From Streptomyces sp. S465 (GTDB taxonomy: Bacteria; Actinomycetota; Actinomycetes; Streptomycetales; Streptomycetaceae), in the NCBI RefSeq assembly GCF_026898115.1, contig NZ_CP114036.1, forward strand, positions 6,256,001-6,320,000: a stretch of DNA of 64,000 bases, in the 5' to 3' direction. The translations under genes and the position numbers were made by a program. Under the pieces are notes generated by a model that worked only from the letters and a program-made list of their open reading frames with translations, was not told the origin of the DNA and ran no database searches. Of the stretch, positions 1 to 8,106 are shown in pieces (the stretch's first letter is position 1; each line of letters starts with the position of its first letter).

Positions 1-20
1 AAGAGGAGGACGAGCTGTGA
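1..20 (+). CDS. 3' end of upstream gene (probable partner permease)
   Basis: The first bases can be read as a frame ending Glu-Glu-Asp-Glu-Leu-stop, with the TGA at 18-20 overlapping the GTG start of the next gene (GTGA). Overlap of this kind is normal between the two permease genes of a sugar ABC operon, so this is probably the tail of the DasB-type permease. Only six codons are visible, so the identity is inferred from context. Confidence 0.4.
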
Positions 21-847
21 AGCGCTCGCCGCTCGCCCGGCTGTGGCCCAACGCGACCGCCGTCGTGCTCTTCATCGGCTTCGCGTTCCCCGTCTACTGG
101 ATGTTCACCACGGCCTTCAAGCCGACCTCGGACATCATCTCCGAGGACCCGGTGTGGTTCCCGACCGCGGCCACTTTCGAACACTTCCAGAAGGCCGTCG
201 ACGCCGACAATTTCTGGACGCTGGTGGGCAACTCCCTCACCGTCACCGTCTCGGCGGTCGCCCTCTCCCTGGTGATCGCGCTGCTCGCCTCGTTCGCCCT
301 GGCCCGGCTGCGGTTCAAGGGGCGCCGCGGCTTCCTGGTGACCTTCATGATCGCGCAGATGGCGCCCTGGGAGGTCCTGGTCATCGCCATCTACATGCTC
401 GTACGCGACGGCGACATGCTGAACAGCCTGCTTCCGCTCACCCTGTTCTACATGGTCATGGTGCTGCCCTTCACCATCCTCACGCTCCGCTCCTACGTGG
501 CCGCGATCCCCAAGGAGCTGGAGGAGTCGGCCATGGTCGACGGCTGCACCCGTACGCAGGCGTTCATCCGGGTGATCTTTCCGCTGCTGGCACCCGGCCT
601 GATGGCCACCTCGCTCTTCGGCTTCATCACCGCCTGGAACGAATTCCCGCTCGTCCTCATCCTGAACAAGGACCCGGAGGCCCAGACGCTCCCGCTGTGG
701 CTGTCCAGCTTCCAGACCGCCTTCGGCGACGACTGGGGCGCGACCATGGCGGCCGCCTCGTTGTTCGCCATCCCGATCCTGCTCCTGTTCCTGTTTCTGC
801 AACGCAAGGCGGTCGGTGGGCTCACTTCCGGCGCTGTGAAGGGATGA
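17..847 (+). CDS. dasC: Sugar ABC transporter permease, DasC/MalG type
   Basis: Inner-membrane subunit of a carbohydrate ABC importer, 276 residues, about six membrane segments (the first near residues 15-35). The cytoplasmic EAA loop that docks the ATPase is visible near residues 168-200 (ELEESAMVDG then FPLLAPGL). The GTG start at 17 is preceded by GAGGA and overlaps the stop of the upstream gene. In streptomycetes the neighbourhood permease, GH3 hydrolase, SIS protein, PdtaS-like kinase, WhiB is that of dasABC, which imports N,N'-diacetylchitobiose through the shared ATPase MsiK (family knowledge). The substrate is inferred from gene order, because the binding protein lies outside the window. 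Confidence 0.85.
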   Translation: MKRSPLARLWPNATAVVLFIGFAFPVYWMFTTAFKPTSDIISEDPVWFPTAATFEHFQKAVDADNFWTLVGNSLTVTVSAVALSLVIALLASFALARLRFKGRRGFLVTFMIAQMAPWEVLVIAIYMLVRDGDMLNSLLPLTLFYMVMVLPFTILTLRSYVAAIPKELEESAMVDGCTRTQAFIRVIFPLLAPGLMATSLFGFITAWNEFPLVLILNKDPEAQTLPLWLSSFQTAFGDDWGATMAAASLFAIPILLLFLFLQRKAVGGLTSGAVKG

Positions 848-856
848 TCCCGACAT

Positions 857-2416
857 ATGACGACCCTCACGCACGACTCCGCCACCCTCACCCGCGACGC
901 ACTCGCCGTTCTCCAGCCCGGCTTCACCGGCACGGCCGCCCCCGACTGGCTGCTGCGCCGGCTCGGCGAGGGGCTCGCCTCCGTCGGCCTGTACGGCCGC
1001 AACATCGCCACGCCCGAGCAGCTGGGCGCCCTCACCGCCCAGCTGCGCGCCGAGCGCCCCGACGTCCTGGTGGGGATCGACGAGGAGGGCGGTGACGTCA
1101 CCCGGCTGGAGGTGCGCACCGGCTCCTCCTTCCCCGGCAACCTCGCGCTCGGCGCCGTCGACGACCCGGAGCTGACCCGCGCCGTCGCCCGCGAGCTGGG
1201 CCGCCGCCTCGCGGAGTGCGGCGTCAACCTCAACTGGGCGCCCTCCGCCGACGTCAACTCCAACCCCGACAACCCGGTCATCGGCGTGCGCTCGTTCGGC
1301 GCCGAGCCCGACCTCGTCGCCCGGCACACCGCCGCGTACGTCGAGGGCCTCCAGGGCGCCGGGGTCGCCGCCTGTACCAAGCACTTCCCCGGCCACGGCG
1401 ACACCGCCGTCGACTCCCACCACGCCCTGCCGCGCATCGACGCCGATCCCGACACCCTGGCCGCCCGCGAACTGGTGCCCTTCCGCGCCGCCATCGCCGC
1501 CGGGACCAAGGCCGTGATGAGCGCCCACATCCTGCTGCCCGCGCTCGACCCCGCCCTGCCCGCCACCCTCAGCCCCGCCGCACTGCACGGACTGCTGCGC
1601 CGGCGCGTGGCCGACGGCGGACTCGGCTTCGAGGGACTGATCGTCACCGACGGCATGGAGATGCGGGCCATCGCCGACGCGTACGGCATCGAGCGCGGCA
1701 GCGTCCTGGCGATCGCCGCGGGCGCCGACGCCATCTGCGTGGGCGGCGGACTCGCCGACGAGGACACCGTGCTGCGGCTGCGCGACGCGCTGGTCACGGC
1801 CGTCATCGAGGGACGGCTCGCCGAGGAGCGGCTGGCCGACGCGGCGGCCCGGGTGCGCGCCCTGGGGGAGTGGACGCGGCACTCCGTAGGACCGCGCGCG
1901 GCGCACGGCGTCGAGCCCGCCGCGGGGGTGGGGCTCGACGCCGCGCGCCGCGCGCTCCGCGTCACCCCGGCCGGGCCGTCGTACGAGCCCCTGACCGGAC
2001 CCGGCTACGTCGTCTCCCTCACCCCGGTCGCCAACATCGCCGTCGGCGACGAGACCCCCTGGGGCGTCGCCGCCGAACTGACCCGGCTGCGCCCCGGCAC
2101 CGGGACCGCCACCTACGGACAGCAGGACGCCGAGGACCGGGGCGTCCCGGCCCTGATCGAAAATATGCTCGACACCGCGGCGGGCCGTAGGATCGTCGCT
2201 GTGGTCCGCGATGTCCACCGTCACCCCTGGATGGCCGACGCGCTGGACGCCCTGCTCACCGCCCGGCCGGAGACGGTCGTCGTGGAGATGGGGGTGCCCC
2301 AGGCGCCGCCCGCCGGAGCGCTGCACATCGCGACCCACGGTGCCGCCCGGGTGTGTGGACGGGCGGCCGCCGAGGTGATCGCCGGCATCGGCGCCGACGA
2401 CCGCCCCGGGGACTGA
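857..2416 (+). CDS. Glycoside hydrolase family 3 beta-N-acetylhexosaminidase (DasD-like)
   Basis: 519 residues with a GH3 N-terminal barrel. The NagZ-type loop KHFPGHGDTAVDSHHALP begins near residue 175 and carries the His/Asp pair used as acid/base in GH3 hexosaminidases. The nucleophile motif VTDGMEM is near residue 263. There is no signal peptide, so it should act in the cytoplasm on imported chitobiose or GlcNAc-containing oligosaccharides. The C-terminal third (after about residue 350) is a degenerate GH3 C domain. The start is 9 bp after the permease stop and the gene shares its operon; in S. coelicolor the equivalent gene is dasD. Exact substrate is inferred. Confidence 0.85.
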   Translation: MTTLTHDSATLTRDALAVLQPGFTGTAAPDWLLRRLGEGLASVGLYGRNIATPEQLGALTAQLRAERPDVLVGIDEEGGDVTRLEVRTGSSFPGNLALGAVDDPELTRAVARELGRRLAECGVNLNWAPSADVNSNPDNPVIGVRSFGAEPDLVARHTAAYVEGLQGAGVAACTKHFPGHGDTAVDSHHALPRIDADPDTLAARELVPFRAAIAAGTKAVMSAHILLPALDPALPATLSPAALHGLLRRRVADGGLGFEGLIVTDGMEMRAIADAYGIERGSVLAIAAGADAICVGGGLADEDTVLRLRDALVTAVIEGRLAEERLADAAARVRALGEWTRHSVGPRAAHGVEPAAGVGLDAARRALRVTPAGPSYEPLTGPGYVVSLTPVANIAVGDETPWGVAAELTRLRPGTGTATYGQQDAEDRGVPALIENMLDTAAGRRIVAVVRDVHRHPWMADALDALLTARPETVVVEMGVPQAPPAGALHIATHGAARVCGRAAAEVIAGIGADDRPGD

Positions 2417-2459
2417 CCCCCCTCAGCACAGCCGGTACAGCCACCTGGAGGCACCCAGC

Positions 2460-3530
2460 ATGTCCGCCACGACGACGGGCCAGCGCAGCGACCAGCCGGG
2501 CCGGATCATGTCCGGCGAGATGGCCGAGCAGCCCGCCGTGCTGCGCCGCATCCTCGACCAGGGCGCCCCGAGGATCCGCGAGGTCGCGGAGCGGATCGCC
2601 GCCCGCAACCCGCGCTTCGTCCTCCTCACCGCCCGGGGCACCTCGGACAACGCGGCGCTGTACGCCAAGTACCTGCTCGAAGTGGTGCTCGGCAAGCCCT
2701 GCGGGCTCACCTCCATGTCCACCACCACCGCGTACGGCGCCCGGCCGGACCTCACCGACGTGCTGGTGATCACCGTCAGCCAGTCCGGCGGCTCGCCGGA
2801 CCTGGTCGCCTCCACCGAGGCCGCCCGCGCGGCCGGCGCGATCACCCTCGCGGTGACCAACAACGCCGACTCGCCGCTCGCGGCCGTCTCCGAATTTCAC
2901 ATCGACGTCCTGGCCGGGCCGGAGAAGGCGCTGCCCGCGACCAAGACCTACACCGCCGAACTGCTCGCCCTCTACCTCTTCGTGGAGGGGCTGCGCGGCG
3001 GCGACGGCGCGGCCGCCAAGGTGCTGCCCGACCTCGCCCAGCAGATCCTCGACCGCCAGGACGAGGTCCGGCAGCTCGCCGCGCGCTACCGCTTCGCCGA
3101 GCGGATGGTCCTCACCTCCCGGGGCTACGGCTATCCGACCGCCAAGGAAGCCGCCCTGAAGCTGATGGAGACCAGCTACATCCCGGCACTCTCCTACTCC
3201 GGCGCCGATCTGCTGCACGGCCCGCTCGCCATGGTCGACAACATCTCGCCCGTCATCGCGATCGTCACCGAGGGCAAGGGCGGCCAGGCGCTGCGGCCGG
3301 TCCTGGAGCGGCTGCGCGGCCGGGGCGCGGACCTCGTCGTCATCGGCAGCGCGGCGGAGGTGGAGCGGGCCTCGGCGGGGTTCGCCCTGCCGACGGAGGG
3401 GGTCGCCGAGGAGGTCCAGCCGATCCTGGAGATCCTCCCGCTCCAGATGCTGGCGTACGAGGTGACGATCGCCCGCGGCCAGGACCCGGACGCCCCCAGG
3501 GCGCTGGCGAAGGTGACGGAGACCCGCTGA
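2460..3530 (+). CDS. SIS-domain sugar-phosphate isomerase/deaminase (GlmS C-half-like)
   Basis: 356 residues containing two SIS domains like the isomerase half of GlmS, without the N-terminal glutaminase domain. Phosphosugar motifs TARGTSDNAALYAKY (near residue 57) and SQSGGSPD (near residue 104) are present, and the C terminus ALAKVTETR matches the GlmS C-terminal loop. Without glutaminase it cannot use glutamine, so a deaminase/isomerase role on GlcN-6-P (AgaS/GlmD-like) is the likely reading. It starts 43 bp after the GH3 gene with GGAGG before ATG and ends at a strong terminator, so it closes the das-type operon. A regulatory sugar-phosphate binder is the alternative. Confidence 0.75.
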   Translation: MSATTTGQRSDQPGRIMSGEMAEQPAVLRRILDQGAPRIREVAERIAARNPRFVLLTARGTSDNAALYAKYLLEVVLGKPCGLTSMSTTTAYGARPDLTDVLVITVSQSGGSPDLVASTEAARAAGAITLAVTNNADSPLAAVSEFHIDVLAGPEKALPATKTYTAELLALYLFVEGLRGGDGAAAKVLPDLAQQILDRQDEVRQLAARYRFAERMVLTSRGYGYPTAKEAALKLMETSYIPALSYSGADLLHGPLAMVDNISPVIAIVTEGKGGQALRPVLERLRGRGADLVVIGSAAEVERASAGFALPTEGVAEEVQPILEILPLQMLAYEVTIARGQDPDAPRALAKVTETR

Positions 3531-3553
3531 GACGCACGCGCTCAGACGCACCC

Positions 3554-3597
3554 GAAAAGGCTCCCGCCGCCTCGGAGGAGGCGGCGGGAGCCTTTTC
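3554..3597 (+). terminator. Strong hairpin terminator of the das-type operon
   Basis: A 20-bp perfect inverted repeat around the loop GGAG: GAAAAGGCTCCCGCCGCCTC and its complement, ending in CCTTTTC. It lies 24 bp after the SIS gene stop. Confidence 0.9.
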
Positions 3598-3779
3598 GCG
3601 CTGGGAACACCCGCGGGCCGCGGCGCCAGGGCGGGACCCTCAACCCACCCGGCACCGCAGCCCGGAGTTGCATCGGCCGAGCGGCCGACCTGAGGTTCCC
3701 GGGCGGTCAGGGCAGAGCGCTCCGGGTCCCCCGATCCGTCCTCCTGTGCGGGGAGAACGGAAGATCGCAGTGTCGATAT

Positions 3780-3795
3780 TCTGGACTAGACCACT
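3780..3795. promoter_or_regulatory. Candidate DasR-responsive element (dre-like)
   Basis: The sequence TCTGGACTAGACCACT matches the published dre consensus ACTGGTCTAGACCACT at 14 of 16 positions. It lies about 60 bp before the PdtaS-type kinase gene and downstream of the das-type operon terminator. The match is seen directly. DasR binding is inferred. Confidence 0.55.
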
Positions 3796-3855
3796 GCTGT
3801 CTGTCCATGCTTATGCGCGAATGGGCTCATCCCCCGATGAGGGTAGGCTCGCAAC

Positions 3856-5334
3856 GTGCCCTCCATGAACGACCTCGTCCGCCAGCACACCGCCCTCGAC
3901 GACTCCGACCTCGAGTGGCTCCACCTGCTGGTCTCGGAGTGGCAGCTGCTCTCCGACCTCTCCTTTGCCGATCTCGTCCTGTGGGTCCCCACCAGCGACG
4001 GCACCCGGTACGTCTCCGTGGCGCAGATGCGGCCGAACACCGGCCCCACCTCCTACCAGGACGACATGGTCGGCCATCTCGTTCCCCGCGGCCGTCGCCC
4101 GATGCTCGACGCCGCCCTCGACGAGGGCCGGATCGTCCGCGAGGGCGACCCCGAGTGGCGCGAGGAGGTGCCGGTGCGGGTGGAGTCCATCCCGGTCCGG
4201 CGGGAGAGCCGGGTCCTCGGTGTGATCGCGCGGAACACCAATCTGCTGACCGTACGGACCCCCAGCCGGCTGGAACTCACCTACCTCCAGAGCGCGTCCG
4301 ACCTCGCCCAGATGATCGCCGCGGGATCGTTTCCCTTCCCCAACCAGCAGGTCGACATGGACGCCTCGCCGCGCGCCGGCGACGGGCTGATCCGGCTCGA
4401 CGCGGACGGGGTGGTCCAGTACGCGAGCCCCAACGCGCTTTCCGCCTACCACCGGCTGGGGCTCGCCGCCGATCTCGTCGGTCACCATCTGGGCCGGACC
4501 ACCGCCGAACTCGCCCCGGTGCGCGGCCCGGTGGACGAGGCGCTGGTGAAACTGGCCAGCGGCTGGGCGCCCCGGGAGTTCGAGGTGGAGGGCGGCGACG
4601 GGGTCATCCAGCTGCGGGCCATCCCGCTCAAGCCCAAGGGGCTGCACATCGGCTCGCTCGTCCTGCTCAGGGACGTCACCGAACTGCGCCGCCGGGAGCG
4701 CGAGCTGATCACCAAGGACGCCACCATCCGGGAGATCCACCACCGGGTGAAGAACAACCTCCAGACGGTGGCGGCGCTGTTGCGGCTACAGGCCCGCCGG
4801 ATGGACTCCGCGCAGGGGCGGGAGGCGCTCAACGAGGCGGTGCGCAGGGTCGGTTCGATCGCGATCGTCCACGAGACCCTTTCGCAGAACCTCGACGAGC
4901 GGGTCGAGTTCGACGACATAGCCGACCGGGTGCTGTCGATGGTGGCCGAGATATCGCCCGGCAAGGTGACCGGCAGCCGCACCGGACGCTTCGGCATCCT
5001 CGACGCCGAGGTCGCCACCCCGCTGTCCATGGTCCTCACCGAGGTGCTGCAAAACGCGCTGGAGCACGGCTTCGGACCGGGGGAGCAGGGCACGGTCGAG
5101 GTCTCGGCGGTGCGCGGTGGCGGCGGCGAGGAGAGCCGGCTGATGGTGATCGTCCAGGACGACGGGCGGGGGCTGCCGGAGGGATTCGATCCGCAGCGGG
5201 CCGGAAACCTCGGGCTCCAGATCGTCCGCACGCTGGTGGAGGGTGAGCTGGGCGGGACCTTCGACATGGTGCCCGCCCCGGAGCGCGGCACCCGCGTGGT
5301 GCTGGACTTCCCGGTGGGCGCCGAAAAGCGCTGA
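3856..5334 (+). CDS. pdtaS: Sensor histidine kinase, PdtaS type (GAF-PAS-HisKA_2-HATPase)
   Basis: 492 residues, soluble. An N-terminal GAF-like region (about 1-150) is followed by a PAS-like region (about 170-280). The phosphoacceptor motif EIHHRVKNNLQTVAALL near residue 294 is typical of the HisKA_2/HWE-like class. The ATPase N-box LTEVLQNALEHG is near residue 394 and a glycine box DDGRGLPEGF near 432. In Mycobacterium tuberculosis PdtaS (Rv3220c) lies beside whiB1; the same pair is found here, convergent. PdtaS phosphorylates the ANTAR regulator PdtaR, which is not in this window. The GTG start at 3856 is preceded by GGTAGG; ATG at 3865 is an alternative. Confidence 0.85.
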   Translation: MPSMNDLVRQHTALDDSDLEWLHLLVSEWQLLSDLSFADLVLWVPTSDGTRYVSVAQMRPNTGPTSYQDDMVGHLVPRGRRPMLDAALDEGRIVREGDPEWREEVPVRVESIPVRRESRVLGVIARNTNLLTVRTPSRLELTYLQSASDLAQMIAAGSFPFPNQQVDMDASPRAGDGLIRLDADGVVQYASPNALSAYHRLGLAADLVGHHLGRTTAELAPVRGPVDEALVKLASGWAPREFEVEGGDGVIQLRAIPLKPKGLHIGSLVLLRDVTELRRRERELITKDATIREIHHRVKNNLQTVAALLRLQARRMDSAQGREALNEAVRRVGSIAIVHETLSQNLDERVEFDDIADRVLSMVAEISPGKVTGSRTGRFGILDAEVATPLSMVLTEVLQNALEHGFGPGEQGTVEVSAVRGGGGEESRLMVIVQDDGRGLPEGFDPQRAGNLGLQIVRTLVEGELGGTFDMVPAPERGTRVVLDFPVGAEKR

Positions 5335-5351
5335 GACGCCGACCACAACAA

Positions 5352-5403
5352 GTGAAAAGCGACGCTGACCACAACAAGTGAAAAGCGACGCTGACCACAT
5401 CAA
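5352..5403. repeat. 26-bp tandem duplication at the 3' end of pdtaS
   Basis: Two 26-bp units (5352-5377 and 5378-5403) differ at one base. A degenerate partial copy runs back over the last codons and stop of pdtaS (about 5320-5350), and a short echo GACCACATCAAGCAC follows at 5410. The unit begins GTGAAAAGCGACGCTGACC. The array looks like local duplication of the gene end. Confidence 0.85.
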
Positions 5404-5424
5404 GCACCCGACCACATCAAGCAC

Positions 5425-5455
5425 TGAGCCCCGGACCGTTCCGGTCCGGGGCTCA
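5425..5455. terminator. Bidirectional hairpin between pdtaS and whiB
   Basis: A 13-bp perfect stem TGAGCCCCGGACC with loop GTTCC. It lies between convergent genes and can serve both. Confidence 0.8.
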
Positions 5456-5522
5456 AAGCTCATGATGCTGTGCGCATGGGGGGTACTACGCGCTGCGGCT
5501 CGGGGGCCACGGGGTGCGGGCT

Positions 5523-5780
5523 TCAGGCGCTGGCGTTGCGTGCCCGGTTGCGAGCGGCACGGCGCTTCATCGCGCGGCGCTCGTCCTCGCTCATTCCACC
5601 CCAGACGCCGGAGTCCTGGCCGGACTCAAGCGCCCACTGCAGGCACTGCTCCATGACGGGGCAGCGGCGGCAGACGGCCTTGGCTTCCTCGATCTGCAGC
5701 AGCGCAGGACCGGTGTTGCCGATGGGGAAGAACAGCTCGGGGTCTTCCTCGCGGCAAACGGCGTTGTGACGCCAGTCCAT
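5523..5780 (-). CDS. wblE: WhiB-family iron-sulfur regulator (WhiB1/WblE type)
   Basis: 85 residues, the usual length of WhiB1/WblE. The four cluster cysteines are present: Cys9 in RHNAVC, then CRRC and the final Cys in VMEQC, giving the C..CxxCx5C pattern that binds a 4Fe-4S cluster. The GVWGG turn and a basic RRAMKRRAARNRAR tail for DNA or sigma-factor contact follow. The ATG at 5780 is chosen because GAGGAGATGGAG lies just upstream and residue 2 onward (DWRHNA) matches the family start; a longer reading frame to 5837 has no family support. WhiB1 proteins bind region 4 of the principal sigma factor and respond to nitric oxide (family knowledge). Confidence 0.93.
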   Translation of the reverse strand: MDWRHNAVCREEDPELFFPIGNTGPALLQIEEAKAVCRRCPVMEQCLQWALESGQDSGVWGGMSEDERRAMKRRAARNRARNASA

Positions 5781-6097
5781 GGCTGCTCCATCTCCTCGTA
5801 TTGCGGGCTCGTTGCTTGTGAATGTGAACGCTTTCACGAATCCCTCGACAAGGGTAGGGACGCCGACCAGTCAGGACTGGTGCGGTCCCGTGGATTGAGG
5901 AGGGGGTTCGGGCTCTCAAGGGGGCCTTCCGGAGGCCGTCCCGATCGCCAAGAAGAGATTCGCAAACCTCGGCGGCGGATACAACCCCTTCCGGAAAGTT
6001 TTTTTTGATTCCTTGGTGTCGGCTCTGTCACAGCCGTACTTCCGGTGGGTGGATCCCAGGCTAAACGTTCGACTGGAAGGACTTTTTGGGGTCTGAC
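5781..6097. other. whiB upstream region
   Basis: A 317-bp gap between whiB and the kinase gene upstream of it on the same strand. It contains the CRP-like palindrome at 5823-5838, a small GGCC-rich dyad near 5924-5938, and a run of eight T at 5999-6006 that is unusual for this base composition. No coding sequence is convincing. Confidence 0.6.
5823..5838. promoter_or_regulatory. CRP/cAMP-receptor-like palindrome upstream of whiB
   Basis: TGTGA-N6-TCACG, one base off the classical TGTGA-N6-TCACA site, centred about 50 bp before the whiB ATG. M. tuberculosis whiB1 is controlled by the CRP protein Rv3676 through sites of this form. Binding here is inferred. Confidence 0.55.
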
Positions 6098-7066
6098 TCA
6101 CACAATCACACGCAGTGCACGGCGTACGCCTGTGAACGTCACGCTCGTACGCAGTCCCAGATGGTCACCGTCCATCTGGAACGGCAGTGGCGCCTGGGAT
6201 TGCAAGGTGAAGTCCGTCAGATCGTGGAGCGACACCGCGCCCTTGCCGCGCGGTCCGCGCTCGGGGCTCGACATCAGCAGCTGGGTCGCATAGCGGGTCA
6301 TCGCGGGCGCCGACAGCTTGGCCAGTCCCAGCACGTCGAGGGCGGTGTCGAAGGACGCCTTGGGGGCCGCGTAGACCGGGCGGTTGCCCAGATAGGTCCA
6401 GGGGGCGGTGTTGCAGACTATTGACAGCGCCAGCTCCTCGATCGGGTCCTCACCCGGCCGCTGGAGGGTGATGGTGCCCTGTCGCCGGTGCGGCTCCCCG
6501 ATGAACTGCCGCACCATTTGCCGTATGTAAAGGGCATGCGTGGACCGCCTGCCGCGCTCGCGCTGCTGCTCGACCCGGCCGATGACGCTCGCGTCGAAGC
6601 CGAGGCCCGCGCAGAAGGTGAACCAGCGGGCCGGAACCGACTCGTCCCGGGTGCCCGGCGTACCGGCCGCGAGTCCGAGGCCCACGGTCCGCTCGGTGCC
6701 GTCCCGCAGTGCGTCCAGCAGGGCGCCGGTCGCCTCGACGGCGTCGTTGGGCAGCCCGAGCGCGCGGGCGAAGACATTGGTGGAGCCGCCCGGGACGACC
6801 GCGAGCCGGGGCAGCTCACGCGGGGCGGGGCCATGGTGAAGCAGTCCGTTGACGACCTCGTTGACGGTGCCGTCGCCGCCCAGCGCGACCACCAGTTCAT
6901 GGGTGCCGCCGTCGACCGCCCGCCGGGCCAGATCGCGCGCATGCCCCCGGTACTCCGTGGTCGCCACATCGAGCTTCAGATCACTGGCGAGCGCGTGGAT
7001 CAGAACGTCCCGGGTGCGGGCACTGGTGGTGGTTGCTGCCGGGTTGACCACGAGAAGTGCGCGCAT
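6098..7066 (-). CDS. Diacylglycerol kinase family lipid kinase
   Basis: 322 residues from the ATG at 7066 (MRALLVVNPAA), which places the first beta strand at the true N terminus; the frame is open further upstream but reads as low-complexity sequence. The DAGK catalytic loop GGDGTVNEVVNGL and the downstream VVPGGSTNVFARALG nucleotide motif are present, as in YegS/DgkB-type kinases that phosphorylate diacylglycerol or related lipids at the inner membrane. A single gene transcribed toward whiB. Lipid specificity cannot be read from the sequence. Confidence 0.85.
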   Translation of the reverse strand: MRALLVVNPAATTTSARTRDVLIHALASDLKLDVATTEYRGHARDLARRAVDGGTHELVVALGGDGTVNEVVNGLLHHGPAPRELPRLAVVPGGSTNVFARALGLPNDAVEATGALLDALRDGTERTVGLGLAAGTPGTRDESVPARWFTFCAGLGFDASVIGRVEQQRERGRRSTHALYIRQMVRQFIGEPHRRQGTITLQRPGEDPIEELALSIVCNTAPWTYLGNRPVYAAPKASFDTALDVLGLAKLSAPAMTRYATQLLMSSPERGPRGKGAVSLHDLTDFTLQSQAPLPFQMDGDHLGLRTSVTFTGVRRALRVIV

Positions 7067-7168
7067 GCGCGCCAGCCTACCCATCCGAGCCGACCGGCCC
7101 CAGGGGGGTCCGACCCTTCCGCCGGATCTGCGCGGCGTCCACGGCGCGAAGGCGGCTAGGCTGCTGGG

Positions 7169-7705
7169 GTGAGCAGTAAGAAGTCCGCTACCGCGAAGAA
7201 GGCGCAGAGGGCCACGGCGCAGCAGGCGACCGGGCGCAAGGCCGCGGCGCGGCCGGCAGCCAAGGCCACCGAGGCCGACAAGGCGACCGACGCCGCCGAC
7301 GCCGCGCCCACCGGGCCCCGCCCCGCCCGGCTCACCGCCGCGGCGGTGCTGGCCGCCGTGGAGGGCGTGGTGCTGCTGGGCTTCGGCGCCTATGTGCTGA
7401 TCATGGGGCTGACCGGAGATCCGGAGAGCCCCCAGCAGGCGGAGATGCTCGGGGTCACCGTGGTCGCGCTGGCCCTGCTCCCGCTGCTGGCGGCCCGCGG
7501 GCTGTGGCTGCGCCGCCGCTGGAGCCGCGGCCCCGCGACGATCACCCAGCTGATGGCGCTGCCGGTGGCCTGGACGCTGATGCAGAACGGCGGCGGGCTG
7601 ATCGCCGCCGGTGTGGCCACCGCCGTCGCGGCCCTCGCCGTCCTGGCGCTGCTGATCAACCCGACGGCGACCGAGGCCCTCGGCATCGGCCCTCGCGACG
7701 CCTAG
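7169..7705 (+). CDS. Small integral membrane protein with Lys/Ala-rich N-terminus
   Basis: 178 residues, GTG start. The first 50 residues are a disordered Lys/Ala/Thr-rich segment (SSKKSATAKKAQRATAQQ). Four hydrophobic helices follow (about 58-80, 88-105, 122-140, 143-160). No enzymatic motif is seen. It is divergent from the lipid kinase, with 102 bp between the two starts. The family is widespread in streptomycetes, but I know of no function. Confidence 0.75.
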   Translation: MSSKKSATAKKAQRATAQQATGRKAAARPAAKATEADKATDAADAAPTGPRPARLTAAAVLAAVEGVVLLGFGAYVLIMGLTGDPESPQQAEMLGVTVVALALLPLLAARGLWLRRRWSRGPATITQLMALPVAWTLMQNGGGLIAAGVATAVAALAVLALLINPTATEALGIGPRDA

Positions 7706-8106
7706 GGCGCCGTCCGCCCGGAGGGCGGGCCCCGCGGCGTCTGGTGCGTGTGATCGCGAGGTGGAGGGTCGTCCTCGTAGTGGGCCAACTCGGACGATCC
7801 CGACAACGCGGCGAGCGCGCGTGCCAGACGCCGCGGGGCAGGCGGGACTTTCGGAACACGTCCCAGGGGGCCGGGCCCGCCAAGGTTCTGCGCCGCTCAC
7901 CGTCCTGGCCGGCCGCCCCCGCTACCGCTGGGAGGTGCCCTCGGCGGCGCCGCCGAACCGACAGAACGGTCGCAACCGACCGGACCCGCACCGGGACACC
8001 TCGCCACCGGGCACACCTCGACGGACGCGGTACCGGGGTCTTCTGACGGCGCCCGGCCGCGCGGCCGGTGCCCGGGAGAGCCGGGCACCAGGGGCCACGT
8101 GGGCTC
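7706..8106. other. Non-coding gap between convergent genes
   Basis: About 400 bp without a credible gene. A short CCGCCC/GGGCGG hairpin follows the membrane-protein stop (7714-7728). The sigma gene terminator is at 8067-8089. The rest shows no motif I recognise. Confidence 0.6.
8067..8089 (-). terminator. Hairpin after the sigma factor gene
   Basis: 9-bp perfect stem GGTGCCCGG with loop GAGAG, 18 bp past the sigma stop. Confidence 0.65.

Noticed and set aside
3668..3868. Short forward frame before pdtaS
   Set aside because: No ribosome site, no family resemblance, and it overlaps the dre-like site and promoter.
5999..6006. Run of eight T as a terminator
   Set aside because: No stable stem directly precedes it on either strand.
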